Below are positions 18,725 through 28,100 of a stretch of DNA of 64,000 nucleotides, piece after piece. Position 1 is the stretch's first letter. The number at the start of each line of letters is the position of its first letter. This DNA comes from an uncultured Dysosmobacter sp. (GTDB lineage Bacteria > Bacillota > Clostridia > Oscillospirales > Oscillospiraceae), in NCBI GenBank assembly GCA_934590165.1, contig CAKTOO010000006.1, forward strand, positions 62,001-126,000, given 5' to 3'. The position numbers and the translations under genes are program-made. The notes beneath the pieces are model-generated. The model searched no databases and was not told the origin of the DNA. It saw only the letters and a list, made by a program, of their open reading frames with translations.

Positions 18725-19645
18725 TCAGTTGGAAGCCGCCGATTTCTTTCCCTTCGGCTCCGGCAGCTGGGCCAGGACCACCGCCGCCAGCATGAGCACA
18801 CAGCCGAAATACTCCTTCATGCTCATCTGGTCATGAAGGATGACGGCTCCCGCCAGGGTGGCGAACACGGATTCCAGGCTCAAAAGCAGGGACACCACCG
18901 TGGGGTCTGAATCCTTCTGAGCCAGGATCTGTAACGTGTAGGCCACACCGCTGGAGAAGATTCCCACATACAAAATGGGAAAGGCACAGGCTTTCAGCGC
19001 CGCGAGAGACGGGCTCTCCGTGGCAAGCATACCGATGGAGGACAGGATGGTCACCACCAAAAACTGCACACAGGACAGCTCCACGCCGTCCACCTTCTGA
19101 GTGAAATGGTCAATGACCAGGATGTGGGCCGTGAAGCAGAAGGCACACAGGAGGATGTAAAAGTCGCCCATGGTGATGGAAAAGTCCTCGGTGATGCACA
19201 GGCAGTACAGTCCCGCCACCGCCAGGGCCACGCTGATCCAAATGGTTTTGAGGGGATGCTTTTTCAGGAAAATGCCGGCGATGGGCACGAGGACGATGTA
19301 CAGCGCCGTGATGAATCCCGCCTTGCCGGAGGTAGTGGTCTCCAGTCCCTTTTGCTGGAGGTTGCTGGCCACGGTCAGCGCCACGCCGCAGCAGATGCCG
19401 CCGACAGCCAGGTCTCGGCCAGAGCCGGGCGCCGCCTTGGCCTCCCTGGCGAAGTCCCGCTCTCGGCGCTTTCGCAGCACGGCGCACAGCACCAGCAAAA
19501 ACAAAAACGCAATGCCGGAACGGGCGGCGTTGAAGGTGAAGGGTTCCACATAATCAGCGCCCACGCTCTGGGCCACAAAGGCGGTGCCCCAGATAAAGGC
19601 CGCCAGAACGGGGAACACGTTTTGACGAATACGGTTGACTTTCAT
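18725..19645 (-). CDS. EamA/DMT-family permease
   Basis: A 306-residue membrane protein with ten predicted helices arranged as two EamA repeats (about 10-140 and 160-295). It opens FPVLAAFIWGTAFVAQSVGADYVEP, typical of the drug/metabolite transporter superfamily, and carries the second-repeat ending SLLLSLESVFATLAGAVILHDQMS. Substrate unknown. It is transcribed alone and diverges from mpg. Confidence 0.9.
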   Translation of the reverse strand: MKVNRIRQNVFPVLAAFIWGTAFVAQSVGADYVEPFTFNAARSGIAFLFLLVLCAVLRKRRERDFAREAKAAPGSGRDLAVGGICCGVALTVASNLQQKGLETTTSGKAGFITALYIVLVPIAGIFLKKHPLKTIWISVALAVAGLYCLCITEDFSITMGDFYILLCAFCFTAHILVIDHFTQKVDGVELSCVQFLVVTILSSIGMLATESPSLAALKACAFPILYVGIFSSGVAYTLQILAQKDSDPTVVSLLLSLESVFATLAGAVILHDQMSMKEYFGCVLMLAAVVLAQLPEPKGKKSAASN

Positions 19646-19650
19646 ATCTC

Positions 19651-19679
19651 TTGCTCCATCTGCTGTTTCATGGTATACT
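19651..19679 (+). promoter_or_regulatory. Promoter of the mpg run
   Basis: TTGCTC (19651-19656), 17-base spacer, TATACT (19674-19679); GGGGTGA then the ATG at 19722. Confidence 0.6.
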
Positions 19680-19721
19680 TTTTGCCACAGCGAATTTGTA
19701 TTTTAACATCGGGGTGACAAA

Positions 19722-20348
19722 ATGGCAAGGCTTTCCCGCGATTTTTACAATGGAGACACGGTGGAGACAGCCCGGGCGCTGCTGGGCAAGTGCCTGGTGC
19801 GGGTGCGGGACGGCGAAGTGCTGGCCTGCCGTATCACGGAGACAGAGGCGTACATTGGCCGGTGTGACAAGGCCTGCCACGCCTACAACTACCGGAAAAC
19901 GAAGCGGACCTCTCCCCTCTTTCTGGCACCGGGCCATGCCTATATCTACTTCATTTACGGCATGTACCACTGTCTGAATTTCGTGACGGAGCCGGAGGGC
20001 GAGCCCGCCGCCGTTCTCATCCGGGGCGGTGAGCCTCTGGCCGGAAGGGACACCATGTGGTGCCTGCGGTATGGGGACAAGCCCGCCACCGCCTATCGGA
20101 AAAAGCATTTTCTCGATGGGCCGGGCAAGCTGTGCATGGCCCTGGGCCTGACCACCCGGGAAAACCGCCTGGACCTGGTGACGGGGGACACCCTCTATGT
20201 CTGCGACACGCCCGGGGACGCGGGCCTTCCCTGCCCGCCGCCGGTGCGAGAGCGCGTCTGCGCCGGGCCGCGCATCGGCGTGGACTATGCCCAGGAGGCC
20301 AAGGACTTTCCCTGGCGCTTCTGGCTGGAAAAGGAGACCGACACATGA
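19722..20348 (+). CDS. mpg: 3-methyladenine DNA glycosylase (AAG/MPG family)
   Basis: A 208-residue monofunctional glycosylase that removes alkylated and deaminated purines. The family pattern is complete: ALLGKCLVR, ITETEAYIG with the catalytic Glu, FLAPGHAYIYFIYGMYHCLNF with the intercalating Tyr, LDGPGKLCMALG and GPRIGVDYA. Its last codons overlap the next ATG (ATGA), linking it to an HAD phosphatase and a transglutaminase-like gene. The family usually lacks close partners, so this grouping may reflect only transcription. Confidence 0.95.
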   Translation: MARLSRDFYNGDTVETARALLGKCLVRVRDGEVLACRITETEAYIGRCDKACHAYNYRKTKRTSPLFLAPGHAYIYFIYGMYHCLNFVTEPEGEPAAVLIRGGEPLAGRDTMWCLRYGDKPATAYRKKHFLDGPGKLCMALGLTTRENRLDLVTGDTLYVCDTPGDAGLPCPPPVRERVCAGPRIGVDYAQEAKDFPWRFWLEKETDT

Positions 20349-21004
20349 GCATGTTTTTCTTTGACCTGGACGGCACCCTCATCGACTCCAACGGCGTTTG
20401 GAAGGAAGTGGACCGGAAGTTTCTGGCCAAACGGGGCCTGCCTTACACCCACGCCTATTACGAAGGGGTGGCCCACACCATCCTCCCCCTGGCGGCGGAG
20501 TTCACCAGGGAATTCTGCCATCTGGATGAGTCCTGCGAGGACATCATCGCCGAGTGGATGGACATGGCCAAGGACGCCTATTCCCATGTGGAGTTGAAGC
20601 CCGGCGTCCGGGCCTATCTGAAGCAGTGCAAAGCCGAGGGGCGGAAGCTGTCCATCGTCACCAGCTGCGTGCCGGAGCACTGCCATACCGCCCTGAAGCG
20701 GCTGGACCTGGAAAAATACTTCGACCGCATCACCTTCGCCCAGCAGCTGGGGCTGGAAAAGAAAAAAATGGATATCTGGCACTTGGCGGCGGCGGAGGCC
20801 GGAGAGCGGCCGGAGGACTGTACCGTATTCGATGACAGCATCGCCGCCTGCCGGGGCGCCCGGGCCGCGAAAATGCGGGTGGTGGGCGTATACGACAGCT
20901 TTTTCGCCCAGGATGAGCGGCAGATGCGAGAATTTTGCGACGTGTATATCAAAAGTTTCGAGGAGCTTTTATGGCTGCCGGAGCAAAAGCTCCGCAAGCG
21001 GTGA
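20345..21004 (+). CDS. HAD-superfamily phosphatase
   Basis: A 219-residue hydrolase with all four HAD motifs: FFDLDGTLIDSNG (nucleophile and acid Asp), SIVTSC (motif II), the Lys of GLEKKKMD (motif III) and VFDDSIAACRGARAA (motif IV). The alpha-helical cap between motifs I and II (about 15-90) is of the beta-phosphoglucomutase or phosphoglycolate-phosphatase type. Substrate not predictable. Translational coupling to mpg is suggested by the ATGA overlap. Confidence 0.9.
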   Translation: MSMFFFDLDGTLIDSNGVWKEVDRKFLAKRGLPYTHAYYEGVAHTILPLAAEFTREFCHLDESCEDIIAEWMDMAKDAYSHVELKPGVRAYLKQCKAEGRKLSIVTSCVPEHCHTALKRLDLEKYFDRITFAQQLGLEKKKMDIWHLAAAEAGERPEDCTVFDDSIAACRGARAAKMRVVGVYDSFFAQDERQMREFCDVYIKSFEELLWLPEQKLRKR

Positions 21005-21015
21005 GCGGGGTGTTC

Positions 21016-22041
21016 ATGGAAGCCTATTACTATCAGCATATGACCAAGCCCCGCCAGGCTGCGTATCACGCCATGAAGGCGGGCTTCACCGCCCTGTCCC
21101 CCGCCTTCTCCGTGCCCCGGCTGGAGGCCAGGGAATTGAGTGACATCTTCTTCCAGCTGCGGCTGGACTGCCCGGACATTTTCTATGTCACCGGCTTCTC
21201 CTACCGCTTCGCCCAGGGGGCGGAGAATGTGGAGCTGCTGCCGGAATACCTGTTTGACAAGAGCAAGGTCAAGGACCACCAAAAGGCCCTTGCCGCCCGG
21301 GTAGCCAAGCTGGCCCGTCCAGCCCAGGCCATGACTGCCTGGGAAAAGGAGCGGTACATCCACGACTTTCTCTGCGAAAACGTCCGCTATGACAAGCTGA
21401 AAAAGCCCTACTCCCACGAGATCATCGGTCCCCTGGGCCAGGGTGTGGGCGTGTGCGAGGGCATTGCCAAGTCCGTGAAGGTGCTCTGCGATGCCCTGGG
21501 ACTATGGTGCGTCATCGCCGTCTCCGAGACCAATCCGGAGGCCGGCGTCAAATACCGCCACGCCTGGAACATTTTGAAGCTGGACGGCCAGTATTACCAC
21601 CTGGACGCCACCTTTGACAACTCCCTGAGCCATGACGGCGTCATTCGCCGGGACTATTTCAACTTGGATGACAGCCGCGTGTTCCGGGACCACCAGCGCC
21701 TCCTCTACCCCGTCCCCGCCTGCGTCAAGGGGGACCGCTTTTATTACCGGGAGGAAAAGCTGTCCTTCACCAAGGTGGAGGATGTGGTGAAGCGGTCCCA
21801 GATGTCCATTCGCAAGGATTTGCCCTTTGTGTTTCACTGGCGGGGCGGCCCCCTCACCCGGGAGGTGCTGGCGGAGCTGGTGAAAGCCCTGGAGGAATCC
21901 GCCCAAAAGCGAAACCGCCACGCCGCCGTGTCCTTTAACCGCTCACAAGCAGTGCTCCAGGTCCGCTTCCCGGCGGAACTGCCCCGGGAAGCTGCTGCCG
22001 AGGAGGAAGCCAACGAGGGAGAAACCTATCCGGAAACATAA
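21016..22041 (+). CDS. Transglutaminase-like cysteine protease-fold protein
   Basis: A 341-residue protein. The core (about 110-225) carries the Cys-His-Asp triad of the transglutaminase-like superfamily: GVGVCEGIAKSVKVLCDALG, YRHAWNILKLDGQYYHLDATFD. The flanking parts are unrecognised, and the C terminus ends in a Glu/Ala-rich tail. There is no signal peptide, so it appears cytoplasmic, unlike many relatives. The ATG follows GGGGTG, 11 bases after the phosphatase stop. Such proteins are usually peptidases or amidases; the substrate is unknown. Confidence 0.8.
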   Translation: MEAYYYQHMTKPRQAAYHAMKAGFTALSPAFSVPRLEARELSDIFFQLRLDCPDIFYVTGFSYRFAQGAENVELLPEYLFDKSKVKDHQKALAARVAKLARPAQAMTAWEKERYIHDFLCENVRYDKLKKPYSHEIIGPLGQGVGVCEGIAKSVKVLCDALGLWCVIAVSETNPEAGVKYRHAWNILKLDGQYYHLDATFDNSLSHDGVIRRDYFNLDDSRVFRDHQRLLYPVPACVKGDRFYYREEKLSFTKVEDVVKRSQMSIRKDLPFVFHWRGGPLTREVLAELVKALEESAQKRNRHAAVSFNRSQAVLQVRFPAELPREAAAEEEANEGETYPET

Positions 22042-22044
22042 AAG

Positions 22045-22076
22045 GAGCCGAAGCGATTGCTTCGGCTCTCTTTTTT
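22045..22076. terminator. Terminator between convergent transglutaminase-like gene and pcrA
   Basis: Perfect 10-bp stem (22045-22054 with 22059-22068), then TCTTTTTT on the plus strand. It can also work on the minus strand. Confidence 0.8.
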
Positions 22077-24609
22077 ACAGCTTTTCCATGTGTTTTCCGG
22101 CGGATTTCAGCATCAGCTTTTTGCTGCCAACCTGGTCGAAGGCTACCTCCACCAACGCGTCGCCGCCCATGGGACGGACGGACAGGACCATGCCCTGTCC
22201 AAAGGCGGTGTGGCGGACCATATCCCCCTTTTCCAGCTGCATCAGACCAGTGGACGGTGCAGCGCTTTTCTGTGTGGAGGCCAGAGGCCGCTGCCGGGGC
22301 GCCTGCTCCGCCCGGTAAGAATGGACGCTGCCGTTTTCCCGGGGGCCGCCGCTGGTGTAGATGCCCGTGGAGGGGCGGGCGGGACGCGGCGCATAGCCGC
22401 CGTAGGAAGAAGCGCCGGAGTAAGAGCTCCCAAAGGAGCCGCCCTCCCAGTGGTCGCCGCCGAAGGTGGAGTCGTGCTCCATGCCGCCGAAACGGGGCTC
22501 CGGCTTGCTTTCCCAATGCATATTCTCCTCCGGGATCTCCTCCAGGAAGCGGGAGGCCCGGTTGGCGCTGGTGCGGCCGTACAGCATCCGCTGGCGGCAA
22601 TTGGTGAGGGTCAGCTTCTCCTTGGCCCGGGTCATGGCCACGTAGCAAAGGCGGCGCTCCTCCTCCAGTTCCTCCTGGTCGTACTGGGCGGAGGAGCCGG
22701 GGAAAATACCCTCCTCCATGCCCACCACATATACCACCGGGAATTCCAGGCCCTTGGCAGAGTGGATGGTCATCATGGTGACGCAGTTGTCATCCGCGTC
22801 CACGCTGTCCAGGTCCGTGTACAGGGCGATCTCATTGAGGAAGCCGGAGAGGGTGGCGTCCTCTGGGTCCTGCTCCAAAAAGCCCAGAATGTTGGATTTC
22901 AATTCCTGGACGTTTTCGATGCGGCCCCGGCTCTCCATGTCGTTTTTCTCCTCCAGAGCCTTCACATAGCCGGTCTGGTCGCAGACGGCGTCATAGAACT
23001 CCGGCAGGGCCAGGTCCGCGCCCTGGCGGCGGAGACCGTCGATGAGGTCCGCGAACTTCAGCAGCTTGGTGCCAGCGCTTTTCAGCTCCGGGAACAGGTC
23101 CGCGTTGCGGATGATCTCATACAGGGAAGCCCCCTGCCCTTCCGCCAGTACGGCCACCTTGTCCAGTGTCGTGGCGCCGATGCCTCTGGGCGGGTTGTTG
23201 ATGATGCGCCGCAGGCGCAGGTCATCCATGGGGTTATTCAGTACGCAGAGGTACGCCAGCATGTCCTTCACCTCGGCCCGGTCAAAGAACTTCATGCCGC
23301 CCACCACTTTATAGGGGATGCCGTTGCGCTTCATGGCGTATTCCAGGGCATTGGACTGGGCGTTCATGCGGTAGAGCACCGCCGTGTCCCGGAAATTCCG
23401 GCCCCGGTTCACCCCCATGAGGATGTCTCCCACCACGTAGTTGGCCTCGTCGCTCTCATTGAAGTTGGTCTTGACAGTGACGGTCTCTCCGGAACCGTTG
23501 TCGGTCCAGAGGGTCTTGCCCTTGCGGCCGGCGTTGTTTTTGATGACGGCGTTGGCGGCGTCCAGAATGTTCTGGGTGGAGCGGTAGTTCTGCTCCAGAC
23601 GGATGGTCCGGGCATTGGGATACTGCTGCTCGAAATTCAGGATGTTTTCGATGTTGGCACCCCGGAAGCGGTAGATGGACTGGTCATCATCGCCCACCAC
23701 GCAGAGGTTTTTCCGCCCGCCGGCCAGAAGCGAGGTCAGCAGGTACTGCAAGTGGTTGGTGTCCTGGTACTCATCCACCAGCACATAGCGGAACTTGTTC
23801 TGGTAATAGGCCAGCACCTCCGGCTCCCGCTGCAACAGGGTCACGGTGTGGTAAATAATGTCGTCGAAGTCCAGGGCGTTGGCGGCGCGGAGCTTCTTTT
23901 CATAGGCGGCGTACACCTTGGCGATGCGGCTCATTTTCCAGTCGCTTTCAGAGGCGTGGGCCCTGGCAAAGTCCTCCGGGCTCTGATACTGGTCCTTTGC
24001 GTGACTGATAACAGTCAGGACGCTCTTGGGCTGGAAGGACTTTTCGTCCAGGTTCTGCTCCTTCACGATGTCCTTGATGACCCGCTTGGAGTCATCGGTA
24101 TCGTAAATGGTAAAGTCCTTGTCAAAGCCGATGCGGTCAATGTCCCGCCGCAGGATGCGGACGCAGGCGGAGTGGAAGGTGGAGGCCCAGATGTCATTGG
24201 CCATCGGCCCCAACCGGGCGGCCAGGCGGTCCTTCAGCTCTCCCGCCGCCTTATTGGTAAAGGTGATGGCGATGATCTCCCAGGGGCGGGGCACATCCAC
24301 TGCGCAAAGCCGCCTGGCCCGGCTCACCTCCAGCTCGTCCGGCTGCTCCGGGAAATTTTCCAAAAATGCCAGTTCCTCCTCCGTGGCCCATTCCGGCACA
24401 AAGTCCGAATCGCTGCCCCGGCCATAGGTCAAAAGGTTGTACACCCGCTGGATGAGGACGGTGGTCTTGCCGCTTCCCGCGCCAGCCAGCAGCAAAAGCG
24501 GCCCCTCCGTGGTCATGGCGGCCTTGCGCTGCATGGGGTTGAGCCGCTTCAGGTCCCGGGCAATGACGGCGCGCCTGGCGGCGATGTATCGTTCACGAAA
24601 ATCAGTCAT
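22075..24609 (-). CDS. pcrA: ATP-dependent DNA helicase PcrA/UvrD
   Basis: An 844-residue SF1A helicase for repair and rolling-circle replication. Motifs in order: Q-like LNPMQRKAAM, Walker A LLLAGAGSGKTTVLIQR, Walker B VLVDEYQDTNHLQY, motif III VGDDDQSIYRFRGA, motif IV IRLEQNYRSTQNIL, motif V MTIHSAKGLEFPVVYVVGMEEG and motif VI ERRLCYVAMTRAKEKL. The C-terminal 150 residues are a Gly/Ser/Tyr-rich linker and then a small folded end (MVRHTAFGQGMVLSV) that contacts RNA polymerase in PcrA. The ATG is preceded by GGTGA and a likely promoter (TTGTCC, 17 bases, TTATAG). Confidence 0.96.
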   Translation of the reverse strand: MTDFRERYIAARRAVIARDLKRLNPMQRKAAMTTEGPLLLLAGAGSGKTTVLIQRVYNLLTYGRGSDSDFVPEWATEEELAFLENFPEQPDELEVSRARRLCAVDVPRPWEIIAITFTNKAAGELKDRLAARLGPMANDIWASTFHSACVRILRRDIDRIGFDKDFTIYDTDDSKRVIKDIVKEQNLDEKSFQPKSVLTVISHAKDQYQSPEDFARAHASESDWKMSRIAKVYAAYEKKLRAANALDFDDIIYHTVTLLQREPEVLAYYQNKFRYVLVDEYQDTNHLQYLLTSLLAGGRKNLCVVGDDDQSIYRFRGANIENILNFEQQYPNARTIRLEQNYRSTQNILDAANAVIKNNAGRKGKTLWTDNGSGETVTVKTNFNESDEANYVVGDILMGVNRGRNFRDTAVLYRMNAQSNALEYAMKRNGIPYKVVGGMKFFDRAEVKDMLAYLCVLNNPMDDLRLRRIINNPPRGIGATTLDKVAVLAEGQGASLYEIIRNADLFPELKSAGTKLLKFADLIDGLRRQGADLALPEFYDAVCDQTGYVKALEEKNDMESRGRIENVQELKSNILGFLEQDPEDATLSGFLNEIALYTDLDSVDADDNCVTMMTIHSAKGLEFPVVYVVGMEEGIFPGSSAQYDQEELEEERRLCYVAMTRAKEKLTLTNCRQRMLYGRTSANRASRFLEEIPEENMHWESKPEPRFGGMEHDSTFGGDHWEGGSFGSSYSGASSYGGYAPRPARPSTGIYTSGGPRENGSVHSYRAEQAPRQRPLASTQKSAAPSTGLMQLEKGDMVRHTAFGQGMVLSVRPMGGDALVEVAFDQVGSKKLMLKSAGKHMEKL

Positions 24610-24708
24610 ATGTTCACCAGTTTTCTATAATGTCACGGTCCATTTTAGGACAAAATCCCGGCGGGGTCAACCGGAAAACGCGCGTCATTTTTTGTAACCG
24701 TTTTTTGG

Positions 24709-24746
24709 TTGACAAACGTCTACCTATCTGTTACGGTGTAGGTAGA
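24709..24746 (+). promoter_or_regulatory. Promoter and operator of the BlaI/BlaR1-like pair
   Basis: TTGACA (24709-24714), 17-base spacer, TACGGT (24732-24737). A perfect 8-bp inverted repeat TCTACCTA / TAGGTAGA (24719-24726 and 24739-24746) brackets the -10. Its TAC/GTA core is like BlaI/MecI operators, so it is the likely binding site of the repressor encoded next. Confidence 0.7.
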
Positions 24747-24774
24747 AAATCGTATACCTTTTGGAGGTGACTGT

Positions 24775-25152
24775 ATGCGCATGAATTTATCCGACAGCGA
24801 ATGGAAGCTGATGAACCGCCTGTGGGACCACTCCCCCATGACCATCATGGAGCTGACGGCAGCGTTGAAGGGAGAGACCGGCTGGAGCAAAAACACCGTT
24901 ATCACCATGCTCTCCCGGCTGGAAGCCAAGGGCGCTGTCCGGTACGAGGAGGGCGGAAGGGCCAAGCAATATTTTCCCGCCGTCGCCCAGGAGGACGCCG
25001 CCCTGGCGGAAACGGCGAGCTTTCTCTCCAAGGTCTACGGCGGCAGCCTGGGGCTGATGATGAGCGCCATGGTGGAGAGCCGTGCCCTGACGGAGGCCGA
25101 CATCGCGGAGCTGTCCGCCATATTGGAAAAGGCGGGAGGTGATGGGAAATGA
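24775..25152 (+). CDS. BlaI/MecI/CopY-family repressor
   Basis: A 125-residue winged-helix repressor: LSDSEWKLMNRLWDHSPMTIMEL and KNTVITMLSRLEAKGAVRYE form the DNA-binding wing, and the C-terminal helices (about 75-120) would dimerise and carry the cleavage site used by the partner protease. GGAGGTGA precedes the ATG. The stop overlaps the start of the BlaR1-like sensor (ATGA). The inducer need not be a beta-lactam, because no penicillin-binding sensor domain is seen in the partner. Confidence 0.92.
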   Translation: MRMNLSDSEWKLMNRLWDHSPMTIMELTAALKGETGWSKNTVITMLSRLEAKGAVRYEEGGRAKQYFPAVAQEDAALAETASFLSKVYGGSLGLMMSAMVESRALTEADIAELSAILEKAGGDGK

Positions 25153-28100
25153 AGGATGTTCTCATCACATCCTCCGTGCTGATCTTGGCGCTGCTGGTGC
25201 TGCGTCGGGTGTTCCGCAATACCATCTCCCGCCGGGTGCAGTACGCCCTGTGGGGGCTGGTGCTGGTGCGGCTGCTGGTGCCCGTGAGCCTGCCGGGCCT
25301 GGAGCACAATGTGCTGTCTGTGGCGGAGCCGGTGGGGCAGACGGCCTCCCGGCAGCTGGAGCAGCAGAAGGTCTATGTCCTGCCCACGGGGCAGGTGGAG
25401 CTGCCAGAGGCAGGCCAGCGGAACCCGGAGCTTCAGCCCGGCTACGAAATGGCGCCCACCTCCACAGGCGTCATGGTGGTGGACGGTGACGGAAAAACCG
25501 CCACGGTTTACGCGGGATGGTTGACGGGGACGGAGCTTCTCCGGTGCGTTTGGCTTGCCGGCACCGTCGGAATGGCGCTGTGGTTCCTGGCCGTCAACCT
25601 GCGGTTCTGGCGGAAACTCCATAAGGCAAGAGTGCCTTACAGCGTTGAAAATTACAAGCATCCCGTCTATTTGGTGGAGCATGGTCTTCCCTCCCCCTGC
25701 CTGTTCGGACTGTTCCGGCCCGCCATCTACCTGACGCCCGCCGCCGTGGAGACCCCGGAGCGGCTGCATCACGTCATCGCCCACGAGACCACCCACGCCC
25801 GCCACCTGGACCCCCTGTGGAGCCTGCTGCGGTGCGTGTGTCTGGCGGTGTACTGGTTCGACCCGCTGGTTTGGGCGGCGGCCATCGTCTCCCGCACTGA
25901 CTGCGAGCTGGCCTGCGACGAGGGCGCCTTGCGGTGCCTGGGCAGCGACGAGCGCATTGCCTACGGCCAGACCCTGCTCTCCCTCATCCCCGTGCGGAAA
26001 ACTCCCGCCAGTCCCCTGCTGGCCGCCACCACCATGACGGCGGGAAAGCGGCAGCTGAAGGACCGCATCACCCGCATCGCGGAAAACCGCCAGACGGCGG
26101 CCGCGGCGCTGTTTCTGGTGCTGGCCCTGGCGGCGGCGGTGTGCGCCGCCACCTTTACCGGGGCGGCGGAAAAAACAGAGCAGGACCGGGCCCTCACCGG
26201 CGAGGAGGTTGCCTATTTCAACCATGAATTTTTTAACGGAAGCTATCCGAACATCCGCAACCAGTTCCTCTCCTCCCAGTACGGGGCGCCAGAGGATATT
26301 GACCTTTTTGAACTGTTTTACTGCGGTACCGGATTGCCGGAAACGGTGAACGAATCGGAGCTGCGGCAGGCGGCGGCTCTCACCCACCGCTCTTTCGCGG
26401 AAATGGAATTGGACCTGACAGCTTCCAGCCGTGAAAATATCAATGCGGTCCTCTTGGAAAACACGGGCCTGACATTGGAGCAGACCCACCAAACAGGATT
26501 GGAGAAGTTCCTCTATCTGCCGGAGTATGATACCTATTACCACTTCCACGGCGACACCAATTACCGGGGCACGGTCACCATCGCCTGCGGCGAGTGGAAG
26601 GACGGCCTGCTGTGTCTTTATTACGAGGATACGTTCTTCGGCGACGGCTGGAAGTGCGTCACCCTGCAAAAGACAGGGGAGGGCTATTACTTTGTCTCCA
26701 ACTTGTCCTGTGACCAGCCTGCCGTCCCCACGGTGTACCCGGAGGGCGACCCGGTGCTGACCATTCCGTTAGATAATCTGGAACCCTATGTCCCGGAGCA
26801 AACAGATACCGAAGGACGCGTTCCTTTCCGCACCATCTCTCAGGACATTCTGGTTTATGTGCCGGAGAATGCCGCCGACCATGCCCAGTACGACATCTTT
26901 GACGGCCTGTTCGGCTGTTCCGGCGTCGTGGTCATCTACGACGATCGGATCAACGAGCACTACTATGGGACCGTCCACGACTACTACGCCATCTCTGAAG
27001 ACGGCGCCCCCTCCCTGCTGGCCCGGGCCTACGGCGAGAGCTGCTTCGTGGACCTGGACGGCAACGGGGCATATGAGCTGGCGGCCTCCTGCGGCGACAT
27101 TGCCCAGCTGTTTTTCCAGCGGGACGGCGCGGTGTACTGCGCCGACATCGGCGCCCTGCTCCAGGAGACCTGGCCCGAGGCCCGGTATCTCAGCTTTGGC
27201 TGGTGGGATGCCGCCGGCCGCAGCCTCTCCCTCTCCGGTGAGGTTCCCATCTCCGGGACGGAGATCACCGGAACTGCGTTCCGCGGCCTTTACTTTGACG
27301 GAAAGGATCTCCTCCTCTACAAGGACGACACTACCTACACCGACCATGTGGCCGACGGCATCGACGCTCCGGCGGACGTCATTGCCGCCGCCAAAGAGCG
27401 GGTGCTGGAACAGCTGGACTGGTGGCAGCACCACACCGGCGCGCAGGGCTACATCGACGGCCAGTGGCAGGACGTGGGCGAGCTGGCGGACTGGGACGAC
27501 TGGCGCATTACCCGTCTGGAGCTGACGGACACCGCCCCCGCCTATCCGGAGCTGGGACTGCGGGTCTACGGCCTCTCCTATGAGCTCCACTCTTCTACGC
27601 CGGAGAAGGTCCAGTCAGCGGGCGGCATGTATATCCGGGAGGACGGCTGGGTGGGTGGCATGTATGATGAAACTCCCTACCTGCTGTTCCACACCCTGCA
27701 AAGCAGCGGCCCCGTCTTTCTGGAAAACCGCATCCCCAGCGACGTGGGCAGCAGCGACAATCCCGTATTTGCCGCGTACGTCGCCCAGGCTGCTTTGGAA
27801 AACGGTTTGCTGACCCCCTCCGAAGTCCGGGGCACAGACCTGTATTATTTGTTTTACGCGAACCAGACCGATTTTTTGAATCTGCTGGGCAAATACAGCT
27901 CCGTGGAACAGGCGGCGGCTCTGGATACGCTGACGGTCTATGCCGCTTCCGGCACAGCCGGAGAGGACTCTGATCTCTTTGCCGCTGGGTTGCAGAATCT
28001 GGAGCGGAACAGCTCAGACCTGACGGAGGGAGGCCAGGCCGCCTACGAGCGGCTACTGGCGGCGGATCGGCTGCAAAGCGGTGAAGCCGCCGAAGAGACG

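Noticed and set aside
22057..24630. An 857-codon open frame opposite pcrA
   Set aside because: pcrA on the minus strand has all helicase motifs. The antisense product has no recognisable family and typical shadow composition.
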